Shown one piece after another: positions 50,257 to 59,103 of a stretch of DNA of 64,000 bases. How positions within the stretch are numbered: position 1 is the first letter of the stretch; each line of letters starts with the position of its first letter. The DNA comes from an uncultured Sphingomonadaceae bacterium. GTDB lineage: Bacteria > Pseudomonadota > Alphaproteobacteria > Sphingomonadales > Sphingomonadaceae. The translations under genes and the position numbers were made by a program. The stretch lies in assembly GCA_937996655.1 (NCBI GenBank), contig CALKUK010000016.1, forward strand, positions 62,001 to 126,000, given 5' to 3'. The notes under the pieces were generated by a model. The model was not told the DNA's origin. It ran no database searches and worked only from the letters and a program-made list of their open reading frames with translations.

Positions 50257-51474
50257 CTAGGCACTGTCCCGCGCATCTGCAAACCGGACCAGCCCTTTTT
50301 CCAGATCAGCGATCAGATCATCCGCATCTTCCAACCCGATGCTCAACCGGATGACCGGCCCTTGCGCCTGCCAGCTGGTCGCACTGCGATATTTTTGCGG
50401 GTCAACGGGAAGGGCGAGGCTTTCATACCCCCCCCAGCTATAGCCGATACCGAAATGATCGAGCCCGTCGATGAGGGCGGCGCGCGCGGCATCATCGCCG
50501 CCGTTCAGGATGATGCTGAACAGCCCGCCCGCGCCAGAAAAGTCACGCGCCCAAAGGTCATGTCCGGCCGATCCGGGCAGCGCCGGGTGCAGGACCTGCG
50601 CGACCTCCGGCCGACTCTCGAGCCAGGCGGCGATTTTGAGGGCGCTGTCCCCATGCTGCTTCATCCGCAGCGGCAGCGTGCGCATCCCCCGCAACACAAG
50701 GAAACTGTCATCCGCGCTGACAAAATGGCCGAGCATCTGCGCCGTCCGCCGCAGCGCCATCCAGCACGCGGCGTTGGACGTGACCGCCCCCATCATCGCA
50801 TCGCTATGCCCGCAAAGATATTTGGTCGCTGCGGTCACAACGAGATCTACCCCGTGGGTAAGCCCCTGAAAATGCAGCGATGTTGCCCATGTGTTGTCGA
50901 TCAGCGTCTTGATGCCATGCGCCTGTGCAACCGCGACAATGGCCGGCACGTCCTGCACTTCAAAGGTCAGGCTCCCCGGCGATTCCATGAAGATCGCGGC
51001 TGTGTTGGGCCGGATCAGCGATGCGATATCGCCGCCAATTCGCGGGTCATAATAGCTCGTCTCTACGCCCCAATTGCCGAGGAAATTGTCACAGAAATTG
51101 CGGGTCGGATCATAAGCGGAATCAACCATCAGCAGGTGATCGCCCGGCTTCAGGACCGACAAAAGCGCGCCCGTCACCGCCGCCACGCCCGACGCATAGA
51201 GCATGGTGCCTGCCGCGCCGGGTTCGAGCTCGGTAATCGCCTCTGCCAGTGCCCATTGGGTCGGGGTGCCACGCCGCCCGTAGAACAGATCGCCATCCCG
51301 GTTGGTCGATGTGCCGCGCTTCAGATGCGCCACATCCTCATAGAGGATCGTCGAGGCGCGCCAGACCGGCGGGTTGACGATGCCGCCCTTGCCCGCGCCA
51401 AGGCTGGTCCATTCCGTCCGCCTGCCGCCATGCACGAGGCGTGTGGCGGGCTTCATCTTTTTGTCGTCGCTCAT
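50257..51474 (-). CDS. metC: Cystathionine beta-lyase (PLP trans-sulfuration enzyme)
   Basis: A 405-residue fold-type I PLP enzyme that splits cystathionine to homocysteine, pyruvate and ammonia. The PLP lysine lies in DLVVTAATKYLCGHSDAMMG, with LYASGVAAVTGAL and IDNTWATSLHFQG as cofactor-site segments, and YGRRGTPTQWALAEAI near the N-terminus. Among Cys/Met family members, the WATSLHF pattern supports the beta-lyase branch. It stands 28 bases upstream of msrB on the same strand, a methionine-linked neighbourhood. Confidence 0.9.
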   Translation of the reverse strand: MSDDKKMKPATRLVHGGRRTEWTSLGAGKGGIVNPPVWRASTILYEDVAHLKRGTSTNRDGDLFYGRRGTPTQWALAEAITELEPGAAGTMLYASGVAAVTGALLSVLKPGDHLLMVDSAYDPTRNFCDNFLGNWGVETSYYDPRIGGDIASLIRPNTAAIFMESPGSLTFEVQDVPAIVAVAQAHGIKTLIDNTWATSLHFQGLTHGVDLVVTAATKYLCGHSDAMMGAVTSNAACWMALRRTAQMLGHFVSADDSFLVLRGMRTLPLRMKQHGDSALKIAAWLESRPEVAQVLHPALPGSAGHDLWARDFSGAGGLFSIILNGGDDAARAALIDGLDHFGIGYSWGGYESLALPVDPQKYRSATSWQAQGPVIRLSIGLEDADDLIADLEKGLVRFADARDSA

Positions 51475-51513
51475 CCCCGATGTCCTAGCGCGGCACAGTG
51501 GCGCTGTCGAACT

Positions 51514-52359
51514 TCAGGCCGCCCCTGTCGCCTTTGGCGTGTCCGGATCGCTGCCCCAATCGGACCAGCTGCCGTCATAGAGCGCGACCTGCTCCATACC
51601 GAGGAGATGCGCCCCAAAGACGAGGCTCGCTGCCGTCAGACCGGATCCGCAGGTCGCGACCAGCGGCTTTGCGGGATCAATGCCAGCCTCCACAAAAGCC
51701 GCCTTCAAAGCGTCGCCGCGCTTCCACGTGCCATCGGCAGTGTACATCTGCGTATAGGGCAGGTTGAAGCTGCTAGGGATGTGACCTGCGCCGACATTGG
51801 GCCGGGGATCAGCTTCTTCGCCAGTGAAGCGCGCCGCGCCGCGGGCATCAACGACTTGCTCTGCCTTGCTGTCGATATTGGCCAGCATCTGTGCCTTATC
51901 CCGCACGACCTTGTCATTTTTCCAAGCCGTGAAATGACGGTGGCGGATGGTGGGCTTGCCGCTTTCCAGCGCACGCCCTTCCGCTTTCCATTTGGCAAGG
52001 CCGCCATCGAGCACCGCGACCCCGTGGGCACCAAAGACCTGAGACAGCATCCACCAGGCGCGCGGGGCGCTCTTCCAGGGGCTGTTGTCGTAAATGACGA
52101 TGCGGCTGCCATCGCCCAGCCCCAGTGACTGCATCCGGCTGGCAAACTTCTCGGCACCCGGCAGCATCATGGGCAGCGGGTTAGCGCTGTCGACAATCTC
52201 AGACAGGTCCATGAAGACCGCCCCTGGGATGTGCTCCGCCTCAAACTCTGCTGCTGCATTGCGATGATCGCTTGGCAGGAACAAGCTGGCGTCCACGACA
52301 CGCAGATCCGACGCGCCGAGTTCATTTGCGAGCCATTCGGTGCTGACGAGCTGTTCCAT
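51514..52359 (-). CDS. sseA: 3-mercaptopyruvate sulfurtransferase
   Basis: A 281-residue two-domain rhodanese. The catalytic cysteine is in ATCGSGLTAA near residue 235; the CGSG(V/L)TA loop is the mercaptopyruvate type rather than thiosulfate-specific CRKG(V). The N-terminal domain (VDASLFLPSDHRNA ... HIPGAVFMDL) is catalytically inert. The ATG at 52359 fits homologues. It is 39 bases upstream of metC on the same strand, so sseA-metC-msrB-msrA may be a sulfur-metabolism operon. Confidence 0.93.
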   Translation of the reverse strand: MEQLVSTEWLANELGASDLRVVDASLFLPSDHRNAAAEFEAEHIPGAVFMDLSEIVDSANPLPMMLPGAEKFASRMQSLGLGDGSRIVIYDNSPWKSAPRAWWMLSQVFGAHGVAVLDGGLAKWKAEGRALESGKPTIRHRHFTAWKNDKVVRDKAQMLANIDSKAEQVVDARGAARFTGEEADPRPNVGAGHIPSSFNLPYTQMYTADGTWKRGDALKAAFVEAGIDPAKPLVATCGSGLTAASLVFGAHLLGMEQVALYDGSWSDWGSDPDTPKATGAA

Positions 52360-52460
52360 GATCTTAAGTCTCCTAACAGGTTTAGACGCCAGCCTAGTCC
52401 TGTGCGCGCTGTCCGTCGAGACAGGTGACAAAGCGCCGTTGCCTCGCCTAAAGACGGCTT

Positions 52461-52907
52461 ATGTCCATGAAACATCTCGGTCAGGTCAGCGCGCTTCCCG
52501 CCACGCCGGAAGAGGCCGTCCTCGATTATCCCGCCAATCCGCGTCCGGGCTCACCCTATCTGGTGCGCTTCGTGTCGCCGGAGTTCACCTCGCTCTGCCC
52601 GGTCACCGGCCAGCCCGATTTCGCGCATATCGTGATCGATTATGTCCCCGGCGACTCGATTGTCGAATCGAAGTCCCTGAAGCTGTTTCTGGGGTCGTTT
52701 CGCAACCATGCCGCCTTCCATGAGGACTGCACAGTGGGCATCGGCCAGCGTCTTTTCAAAGAGATGGCTCCAATCTGGCTGCGCATCGGCGGATATTGGT
52801 ATCCACGCGGCGGCATCCCCATCGATGTCTTTTGGCAATCCGGCGCGCCGCCACAGGACGTTTGGGTGCCCGAACAGGGTGTGCCAGGCTATCGCGGACG
52901 CGGTTAG
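52461..52907 (+). CDS. queF: NADPH-dependent preQ0 reductase QueF (type I)
   Basis: Reduces 7-cyano-7-deazaguanine to preQ1 in queuosine synthesis. The 148-residue short form has the thioimide cysteine C46 and aspartate D53 in SLCPVTGQPDFAH, and the QueF signature ESKSLKLFLGSFRNH (residues 69-83). The start may be 52461 or the second ATG at 52467. It is divergent from sseA over about 100 bases; no preQ1 riboswitch is recognisable there. Confidence 0.95.
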   Translation: MSMKHLGQVSALPATPEEAVLDYPANPRPGSPYLVRFVSPEFTSLCPVTGQPDFAHIVIDYVPGDSIVESKSLKLFLGSFRNHAAFHEDCTVGIGQRLFKEMAPIWLRIGGYWYPRGGIPIDVFWQSGAPPQDVWVPEQGVPGYRGRG

Positions 52908-53017
52908 CAAACATCCCTAATATCTCCGGTCCGGCATGCGACGGGGGACACCCCGTAGTTTGACGGTGTTGAGGTGGCCCCTGCGCCGCCTCACCTTGGT
53001 TTCCACAAGGGAAAACC

Positions 53018-54148
53018 ATGTTGAAAACCGTGCCCAGAGCAGACCTAATTGCACAGGCCAAAAAGGGCACACAGCGGTCCATTTTGTCCGATCCCCTGAC
53101 CGCGATTGTGGCGGCCCATGTCCTTGCGGTTGGCACCCTCCTCCTCGGGTTGCTGGTCGGTGTGCGGCAGCTTTATCTCGTGTCAGGCGCTCTTCTGGCA
53201 GGAGCGGTGATCCTGCTCTTGGCCTCATCCTATCGGAGTTGGGGGGCGCGCGCCGCAGCGGTGGAGGACATTGACCTCCCGCTCGGCGCGCAAGCGTCCC
53301 CGTCCAAAGGCGGCCTGTCCGAAGCCGTCGCATCCATCACCAACACGCCGCCTTGCCCAGAGGTCGCCTTGCAGCACGATCTCACAGACGCGCTCGCGAA
53401 TGGGGAGCTGCGGCTCGTCTACCAACCACTGGCCCGTCTCTCCTCTGGCCGGACCATCGGCTATGAGGCGTTGCTCCGCTGGGATCATCCGCAATTCGGC
53501 CTCATCCTGCCGACGCGCTTTATCGAAGCAGCAGAAACGTCCGGGTTGATTGTGCCGGTGGGGGCCTGGGTGATGCAGGCCGCCTGTCAGGAAGCCGCGC
53601 GTTGGGACAAGACCCTGTTCCTTTCGGTCAACGCCTCTGCAGTGCAGATTGCAGCGCCGGGCTTTGCCGATATGGTCCGGGCGGCGCTCACCGAGAGCGG
53701 CCTCAGCCCGGCCCGGCTGGAAATTGAAGTGACGGAAACTGCCTTGCTCGACGACAACAGCACCGCGCGGGACGCCCTGCGCGACCTGCGGGCCATAGGC
53801 ATCCGCATTGCGCTGGATGACTTTGGCATGGGCCACGCCTCCTTTTCGTATCTGCTCACCTTCCCGTTCGACAAGATCAAGATCGACCGCAAGTTCATTG
53901 CCGACATTGCCTGGCGGCCGGAAAGCCGGACCATCGTCGAGGCTGTAACCGGCATGGCGCACAAGCTCGGCATTGAAGTGCTCGCCGAAGGGATTGAAGA
54001 GGTCGATCAGCTCGTCATTGCCAAACTCGCGGGATGCGAGCTCGGCCAAGGCCTCTTGTTGGGCGAACCCCGGCCCGCTGAAGAGCATTATCGTCTGCGA
54101 CCGACGCAGCCCCCGGCCCCCCGCCGAAAGCTGGCCGTCGCCGCCTGA
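53018..54148 (+). CDS. Membrane-anchored EAL-domain c-di-GMP phosphodiesterase
   Basis: A 376-residue protein with two N-terminal membrane helices (about 27-47 and 52-70) and a C-terminal EAL domain. Catalytic positions are intact: EALLRW (150-155), N in LSVNAS, E in EVTETAL, DD in LDDFGMGHAS, K in IKIDRKF, E in LAEGIEE, and GQGLLLGEP. No GGDEF or PAS domain is present. It should hydrolyse c-di-GMP at the inner membrane. Its stop abuts the stop of the convergent P450 gene without a gap. Confidence 0.9.
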   Translation: MLKTVPRADLIAQAKKGTQRSILSDPLTAIVAAHVLAVGTLLLGLLVGVRQLYLVSGALLAGAVILLLASSYRSWGARAAAVEDIDLPLGAQASPSKGGLSEAVASITNTPPCPEVALQHDLTDALANGELRLVYQPLARLSSGRTIGYEALLRWDHPQFGLILPTRFIEAAETSGLIVPVGAWVMQAACQEAARWDKTLFLSVNASAVQIAAPGFADMVRAALTESGLSPARLEIEVTETALLDDNSTARDALRDLRAIGIRIALDDFGMGHASFSYLLTFPFDKIKIDRKFIADIAWRPESRTIVEAVTGMAHKLGIEVLAEGIEEVDQLVIAKLAGCELGQGLLLGEPRPAEEHYRLRPTQPPAPRRKLAVAA

Positions 54149-55429
54149 TCAGGCCGCCTTGAAGCGGATGGGCAGGCGCTTCAGCCCGCCGACAAACACG
54201 GATTCGACACGGGCCGGATCACCGGTCAGTTCCACTGATGCGAGTCGCGGCAGCAGCTCTTCCATCAGGATGCGCATTTCCATCCGTGCGAGATGCTGGC
54301 CAAGGCAGACATGCCCGCCAAAGCCGAAACCGATCTGCGCGTTGGGCGTACGGTCCGGATTGAACGTGAAGGGGTCTGCAAAGACCGCCTCATCCCTGTT
54401 GCCCGAAACGTAGCAGAGCATCATCCAGTCGCCCGCCTTGATCTTCTGGCCGTTCAATTCTGTGTCTTCCACAGCAGAGCGCATGAAATGCTGTACCGGC
54501 GTCGTCCAGCGGACCGCCTCTTCAATCAGGCCGGCTTTGTCGGTCTCCGCCGCGCGGTAGCGTTCAAACAGCGCGGGGTTGCGCGCCAGTTCCATCATGG
54601 CGCCTGCGGTCGACGCCGAGGTCGTGTCATGCCCAGCCGTGGCGACGATGATGTAATAGCCGTTCAATTCCCGGTCAGGGATCGGCGCGCCATTGACGGT
54701 CGAATTGGCGAGCACAGTCGCCACATCTTCCTGCGGGTTCTGGCGGCGGCTGGCCGTCAGGTCTTTGAAATAATTTTCAAAATCCGCGATCACAAAGTTC
54801 AGCATCTGAAGCCCGGCGACAGGATCGGTGATTTCCGCCCGGTCACGGTTGAGTTCCGGGTCGGTTGATCCGAACAATTGCTGGGTGAGGAGCAACATGC
54901 GCGGCTCATCCTCACGCGGGACACCCAGAATGTTCATGACGACGCGCAGCGGATAATGGAGCGCCACATCGCGCGCGAAATCACATTCATCGCCGAGCGA
55001 CAGCATGTGATCCACCGTCTCACGCGCAATCTCCCGGATGCGGTCTTCGAGGATGCGCAGGTTTTTGGGCATGAACCAGGTCTGCGTCAGCAGACGGTAT
55101 TTCATATGGTCAGGCGCATCCATCTGCACCAGCGACTTGACGAGGTGCCCATCGGGGATCTGCGCGCGGACGATAGCGTCAATTGCTTTCATCGTCAGCG
55201 TCGTCTGGCGGACGCCGGAGGCGAAAAGCTTATTGTTGCGGCTGACCTCCATGATGTCGGCATGGCGCGTGACTGCCCAGAAGGGATCATAGTCCGGCAC
55301 TTCCGCCACCGCGAGCGGCGCATTGGCGCGCGCCCAGGCGAATTTTTCATGAAGGCCGGCCCATTCCCCATAGGCTTTGGGGTCGGTCAATGCCTTTGCC
55401 ACGTCAGCCGGCAATAGGGGTGCAGCCAC
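54149..55429 (-). CDS. Cytochrome P450
   Basis: A 426-residue soluble bacterial P450. The oxygen-activation helix is AGHDTTSAS (265-273), the ExxR pair is E304-A-V-R307, and the haem loop is FGFGGHVCLGQHLAR with C375 as thiolate ligand. Length and motifs fit class I three-component enzymes that need a ferredoxin and reductase, neither of which is adjacent. The substrate cannot be inferred; sphingomonads carry many P450s for terpenoid or steroid oxidation. Confidence 0.93.
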   Translation of the reverse strand: MAAPLLPADVAKALTDPKAYGEWAGLHEKFAWARANAPLAVAEVPDYDPFWAVTRHADIMEVSRNNKLFASGVRQTTLTMKAIDAIVRAQIPDGHLVKSLVQMDAPDHMKYRLLTQTWFMPKNLRILEDRIREIARETVDHMLSLGDECDFARDVALHYPLRVVMNILGVPREDEPRMLLLTQQLFGSTDPELNRDRAEITDPVAGLQMLNFVIADFENYFKDLTASRRQNPQEDVATVLANSTVNGAPIPDRELNGYYIIVATAGHDTTSASTAGAMMELARNPALFERYRAAETDKAGLIEEAVRWTTPVQHFMRSAVEDTELNGQKIKAGDWMMLCYVSGNRDEAVFADPFTFNPDRTPNAQIGFGFGGHVCLGQHLARMEMRILMEELLPRLASVELTGDPARVESVFVGGLKRLPIRFKAA

Positions 55430-55540
55430 CAGTCTTCTCCTCAGGACATCTTATAATTTGGCCTGTGGTGAAGGCGAAAGCCGCGCAGATCAAGACGCAT
55501 CTGCACGGCCCTGCCGCATATGCCAGCCTATCTGACCCGC

Positions 55541-57130
55541 CTATTTGAACAGGCCACCCAAAATCCCGCGCAGCAGTTGCCCGCCGAGATTCCCGGCGAT
55601 CTTGCGCCCTACCGATGTCGCGGCAGAGCGCGCGGCAGATTCGACCATCTTTTCAGCAAAGCTGGGCTTGGCGGCTTCGCGGGCGGCAATGGCATCAGCC
55701 TTCGCCTGTTCCTTGGCCAGGCGGGCCGCCTCGCGCGCAGCAATCGCATCGGCCTTTGCCTGCTCTTTCGCGGCAATCGCCGCCTGCTTGTCGGCTTCAG
55801 ACGCGGCGGCCGCTTGGGCGGCGGCGGCCGTTGCCTGGGTCCGCTTGGCAACGATGATTTCTTCAGCCGATTCGCGGTCGATAAGGGTATCATATTTGGC
55901 ACCGACAGCGTCGGTCTGGATCATGATCGCGCGCTCTTGCGGCGTGACGGGGCCGACGCGCGAGCAGGGGGCCTTGATCAACGTGCGTTCCACTGGCGTG
56001 GGGGAGCCATCGGCCTGCAGCACAGAGACCAGAGCTTCACCGACGCGCAGTTCGATGATCGCCTTGGCCACATCCACATCGGGATTGGCACGGAAGGTTT
56101 CCGCCGCAGACTTGATCGCCTTTTCATCCTTGGGCGTAAAGGCGCGCAACGCGTGCTGGACGCGGTTGGACAATTGGCCCGCCACTGTTTCCGGAATGTC
56201 GATCGGGTTCTGTGTGATGAAATAGACGCCGACGCCCTTGGAGCGGATGAGACGGACGACCTGTTCAATCTTTTCCACCAGCGCCTTGGGCGCATCATTG
56301 AATAGCAGGTGCGCTTCATCAAAGAAGAAGACGAGCTTGGGTTTATCCGGGTCCCCCACTTCGGGCAGCGTTTCAAACAGTTCCGAGAGCAGCCAGAGCA
56401 GGAAGGTGGAATAGAGCTTCGGGCTGGCCATCAGCTTATCAGCCGCCAGAATGTTGATGATCCCGCGGCCCTTGTCATCCGTCACGAAGAAATCATCGAG
56501 GTCGAGCGCCGGTTCCCCAAAGAATTTGTCTCCGCCCTGGCTGCGCAGCTGAAGGAGCGAACGCTGGATGGTCCCGACGCTCGCCTTGGAGACATTGCCA
56601 TAGGTAACCGACAGCTCATCCGCGCGGTCGGCAATGTCGACGAGCATCGTCTGAAGATCATCGAGATCAAGGAGCAGCAGGCCTTCCTTGTCTGCTGCAT
56701 GAAAGGCGATGGTGAGCACGCCTTCCTGCACCTCGTTCAAATCCATCAACCGCGACAGGAGCAGCGGCCCCATTTCCGACACGGTGGTGCGGATGGGGTG
56801 CCCCTGTTCCCCGAAAAGATCCCAGAACTGGACAGGATTGTCGGCATAAGCCCATTCGGTATCGCCAATTTCGGCGGAGCGGGCGGCAAAGATTTCATGC
56901 GTCTTGGCCGTAGCAGAGCCCGCCATAGCCATGCCGGATAGATCCCCTTTCACGTCGGACACGAAAACCGGCACCCCGGCCTTGGAAAAGCCTTCCGCCA
57001 TGCCTTGCAACGTCACGGTTTTCCCGGTGCCTGTCGCGCCGGCAATCAGGCCGTGACGGTTGGCCCGTTTGAAGTTGATGACCTGACGCTGACCCCCGCC
57101 AACCCCGATGAAAAGACCCTCATCCGACAT
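55541..57130 (-). CDS. HerA/FtsK-like ATPase of the DUF853 family
   Basis: A 529-residue P-loop ATPase. Walker A is GATGTGKT (31-38), Walker B is LVFFFDEAHLLF near residue 270, and a QNPIDIPETVAGQL sensor region with an arginine-bearing NRVQHALRAF follows. DUF853 proteins are soluble hexameric HerA relatives of unknown substrate. The C-terminal tail (from about 455) is an Ala/Lys/Glu helix with a tandem near-repeat (AKADAIAAREAA twice), then a Gly-rich end. Start at 57130 follows the family. Confidence 0.88.
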   Translation of the reverse strand: MSDEGLFIGVGGGQRQVINFKRANRHGLIAGATGTGKTVTLQGMAEGFSKAGVPVFVSDVKGDLSGMAMAGSATAKTHEIFAARSAEIGDTEWAYADNPVQFWDLFGEQGHPIRTTVSEMGPLLLSRLMDLNEVQEGVLTIAFHAADKEGLLLLDLDDLQTMLVDIADRADELSVTYGNVSKASVGTIQRSLLQLRSQGGDKFFGEPALDLDDFFVTDDKGRGIINILAADKLMASPKLYSTFLLWLLSELFETLPEVGDPDKPKLVFFFDEAHLLFNDAPKALVEKIEQVVRLIRSKGVGVYFITQNPIDIPETVAGQLSNRVQHALRAFTPKDEKAIKSAAETFRANPDVDVAKAIIELRVGEALVSVLQADGSPTPVERTLIKAPCSRVGPVTPQERAIMIQTDAVGAKYDTLIDRESAEEIIVAKRTQATAAAAQAAAASEADKQAAIAAKEQAKADAIAAREAARLAKEQAKADAIAAREAAKPSFAEKMVESAARSAATSVGRKIAGNLGGQLLRGILGGLFK

Positions 57131-57290
57131 ATACGCACCTTTCCTGACACTCGCGGCGGGCAACCTAATCGCAAAACCGACAGTTTCAAAGTGGATGAAT
57201 TATCCTACGGAGTTGGCAGCAGCTGACAGCTGATCGCACGGAAACCCTTGCCCTTGCGCGCAAGCGGGATTAAGTCGGCGGCAACATACC

Positions 57291-57321
57291 GGCCGCTCCG
57301 AGAGGGGCGGCCCTCTTTTTT
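57291..57321 (+). terminator. Intrinsic-terminator-like hairpin inside the trcR leader
   Basis: GGCCGCTCC (57291-57299) pairs with GGGGCGGCC (57304-57312) through nine pairs including one T-G wobble, with a GAGA tetraloop, and CTCTTTTTT follows directly. The trcR ribosome site (GGGAG) begins two bases after the T-run. A possible promoter (TTGCCC at 57248, TAAGTC at 57271, 17-base spacing) lies just upstream, so the hairpin would sit in the trcR 5' leader. Confidence 0.65.
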
Positions 57322-57334
57322 CGGGAGAAACCCC

Positions 57335-58000
57335 TTGGCCCAGCCACTCATGCCCCACGCGACCGCCGCATGGCTCGTCGACAATACGGCGCTGACTTTT
57401 GAGCAGATTGCACACTTCTGCGGCCTGCACATTCTTGAGATTCAGGCCATTGCCGATGAAACATCGGGCACCAAGCTGATGGGGCGCGACCCTGTGCGCG
57501 CCGGTGAAGTCACCATGGCGGAAATCGAAAAGGGTCAGGCTGACCCTAATTATGAACTTGTGATGGTGAAGGCCCCCGAAGCTCCGACCCGCACCAAGGG
57601 TCCGCGCTACACGCCGGTGTCCAAGCGTCAGGACAAGCCCGATGGCATCGCCTGGCTGATCCGCAACCATGCTGAACTGTCTGATGGACAGATTGGCAAG
57701 CTGATCGGCACCACGCGTACGACGATCGCCGCTATCCGGGATCGGACGCATTGGAACATCGCAGACATCACGCCGAAAGACCCTGTCGCTCTCGGCCTAT
57801 GTTCGCAGCGTGAACTCGACGCAACCGTCGCCAAGGCCGCCAAAATGAAGGGCATCAAGGCTGTCGAAGACACGCGCCTTGAAGGCGATCGTGCCGCCCT
57901 GATCGAAGAGCTTCGCGCCGAGCGTGATGCAGCGCATCGTGCCGCTGAAAAGGCCGCTGCCGATGCGGAGGCCGAACTTGGCGGAAACTCCGACGCCTGA
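57335..58000 (+). CDS. trcR: Cell cycle transcriptional regulator TrcR (DUF1013)
   Basis: A 221-residue alphaproteobacterial regulator. The N-terminal HTH-like region reads AQPLMPHATAAWLVDNTALTFEQIAHFCGLHILEIQAIAD; DPNYELVM and a second HTH-like block, GIAWLIRNHAELSDGQIGKLIGTTRTTI, follow; the C-terminus is a charged coiled coil. I choose the TTG at 57335, because homologues start MAQPLMP and GGGAG lies eight bases upstream; the first ATG (57350) would drop five conserved residues. TrcR is known as an RNA polymerase-associated cell-cycle factor in Caulobacter. Confidence 0.9.
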   Translation: MAQPLMPHATAAWLVDNTALTFEQIAHFCGLHILEIQAIADETSGTKLMGRDPVRAGEVTMAEIEKGQADPNYELVMVKAPEAPTRTKGPRYTPVSKRQDKPDGIAWLIRNHAELSDGQIGKLIGTTRTTIAAIRDRTHWNIADITPKDPVALGLCSQRELDATVAKAAKMKGIKAVEDTRLEGDRAALIEELRAERDAAHRAAEKAAADAEAELGGNSDA

Positions 58001-59087
58001 GAGTGTCTCTCCCGATGCCTCGCTGACCGCCGATGATAGCTTCACGGCGACCAGCAGCGCTGGATTGACCTACCCCTGGGGCAGCTTCGCACCAGGGCCG
58101 GGCAAAGTTCATCGTGTCGCAAATGGAATCAGCTGGGCCCGCATTCCGATGCCGGGCTCGCTCGGCCATATCAACAGCTGGCTGCTGGATGACGGGGATG
58201 GCATCGCCGTCGTCGATTCGGGCATGCTGTTGACGACCTGTAGTGATGCTTGGAAGTCGCTGTTCGGCGGCGACCTGAAAGACCGGCAGATCACCCGCGT
58301 GTTCGGCACGCACCTGCACCCTGATCATATCGGCCTGGCCGGATGGCTGTGCAAACGCTTTGACTGCGACGTGTGGATGACACGCGGCGAATGGCTGACG
58401 GCGCGCATGTTGTCCGCCGACGTGCGTGAAGATGTCCCGCCCGAAGCCATGGCCCTGCAACGCAGCGCCGGTTGGGGTGAGGACGTTCTGGCGCAACAGG
58501 CTGCGAAGGGCTGGGGGCGCTTTGGCCGGATGCTCTTTCCGATGCCGATCAGCTATCACCGGATCAAGGATGGCGACCTGATTGACTTTGGCGCGCACCA
58601 GTGGCGCGTTGTCGTTGGGTCGGGCCATAGCCCGGAACATGCCTGTTTGTGGAATGAGGCTGAAGGCGTGCTCGTCTCCGGCGATCAGGTGCTGCCGCGG
58701 ATCAGCTCCAACGTGTCGGTCAACATGTCGGAACCCAATGCCGATCCGCTGGGCGAATGGCTGGCGTCCATCGACAAGTTGCTGGCCGTTCTGCCGGATG
58801 ACCTTCTCGTCTGCCCCGCGCACGGCGAGCCGTTTAAGGGGCTGCACACCCGCCTGATCGCGCTGCGCGATGAACATCTGCGCCGTCTGGATCAGGTTCA
58901 TGCAGCGATAGGGCAAGCGCCCCTGCGCACCATCGACTGCTTCCCCCTGCTGTTTAACCGGAAAATTGGTGAAGAGCATCGGGAACTCGCCACCGGAGAG
59001 GCGATTGCCCATCTCCACCGCCTGATGGAAGAGGGCCGCGCCCGCCGCGAGATGACCGACGGCGTATATTGGTATTCCGCAGCTTAA
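57978..59087 (+). CDS. MBL-fold metallo-hydrolase
   Basis: A 369-residue metallo-beta-lactamase-fold protein. Metal ligands are visible in GTHLHPDHIGLAGWL (HxHxDH), the distal GSGHSPEHACL histidine and the GDQVLPRISS aspartate, with a final CPAHGEPFKG. These resemble glyoxalase II/RNase Z-like hydrolases; the substrate is unknown. I prefer the TTG at 57978 because GGAGG is six bases upstream; the ATG at 57963 is the alternative. It overlaps trcR by 23 bases and is likely coupled to it. Confidence 0.82.
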   Translation: MAETPTPESVSPDASLTADDSFTATSSAGLTYPWGSFAPGPGKVHRVANGISWARIPMPGSLGHINSWLLDDGDGIAVVDSGMLLTTCSDAWKSLFGGDLKDRQITRVFGTHLHPDHIGLAGWLCKRFDCDVWMTRGEWLTARMLSADVREDVPPEAMALQRSAGWGEDVLAQQAAKGWGRFGRMLFPMPISYHRIKDGDLIDFGAHQWRVVVGSGHSPEHACLWNEAEGVLVSGDQVLPRISSNVSVNMSEPNADPLGEWLASIDKLLAVLPDDLLVCPAHGEPFKGLHTRLIALRDEHLRRLDQVHAAIGQAPLRTIDCFPLLFNRKIGEEHRELATGEAIAHLHRLMEEGRARREMTDGVYWYSAA

Positions 59088-59103
59088 GGTGCGGCCTCCG
59101 GCC

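Noticed and set aside
50227..52128. A 633-codon plus-strand open frame over metC and sseA
   Set aside because: The opposite strand encodes two well-recognised enzymes with catalytic motifs; this frame has no recognisable domain.
52360..52460. A preQ1 riboswitch before queF
   Set aside because: The 100-base gap shows no recognisable preQ1 aptamer (short hairpin plus A-rich tail overlapping the ribosome site).
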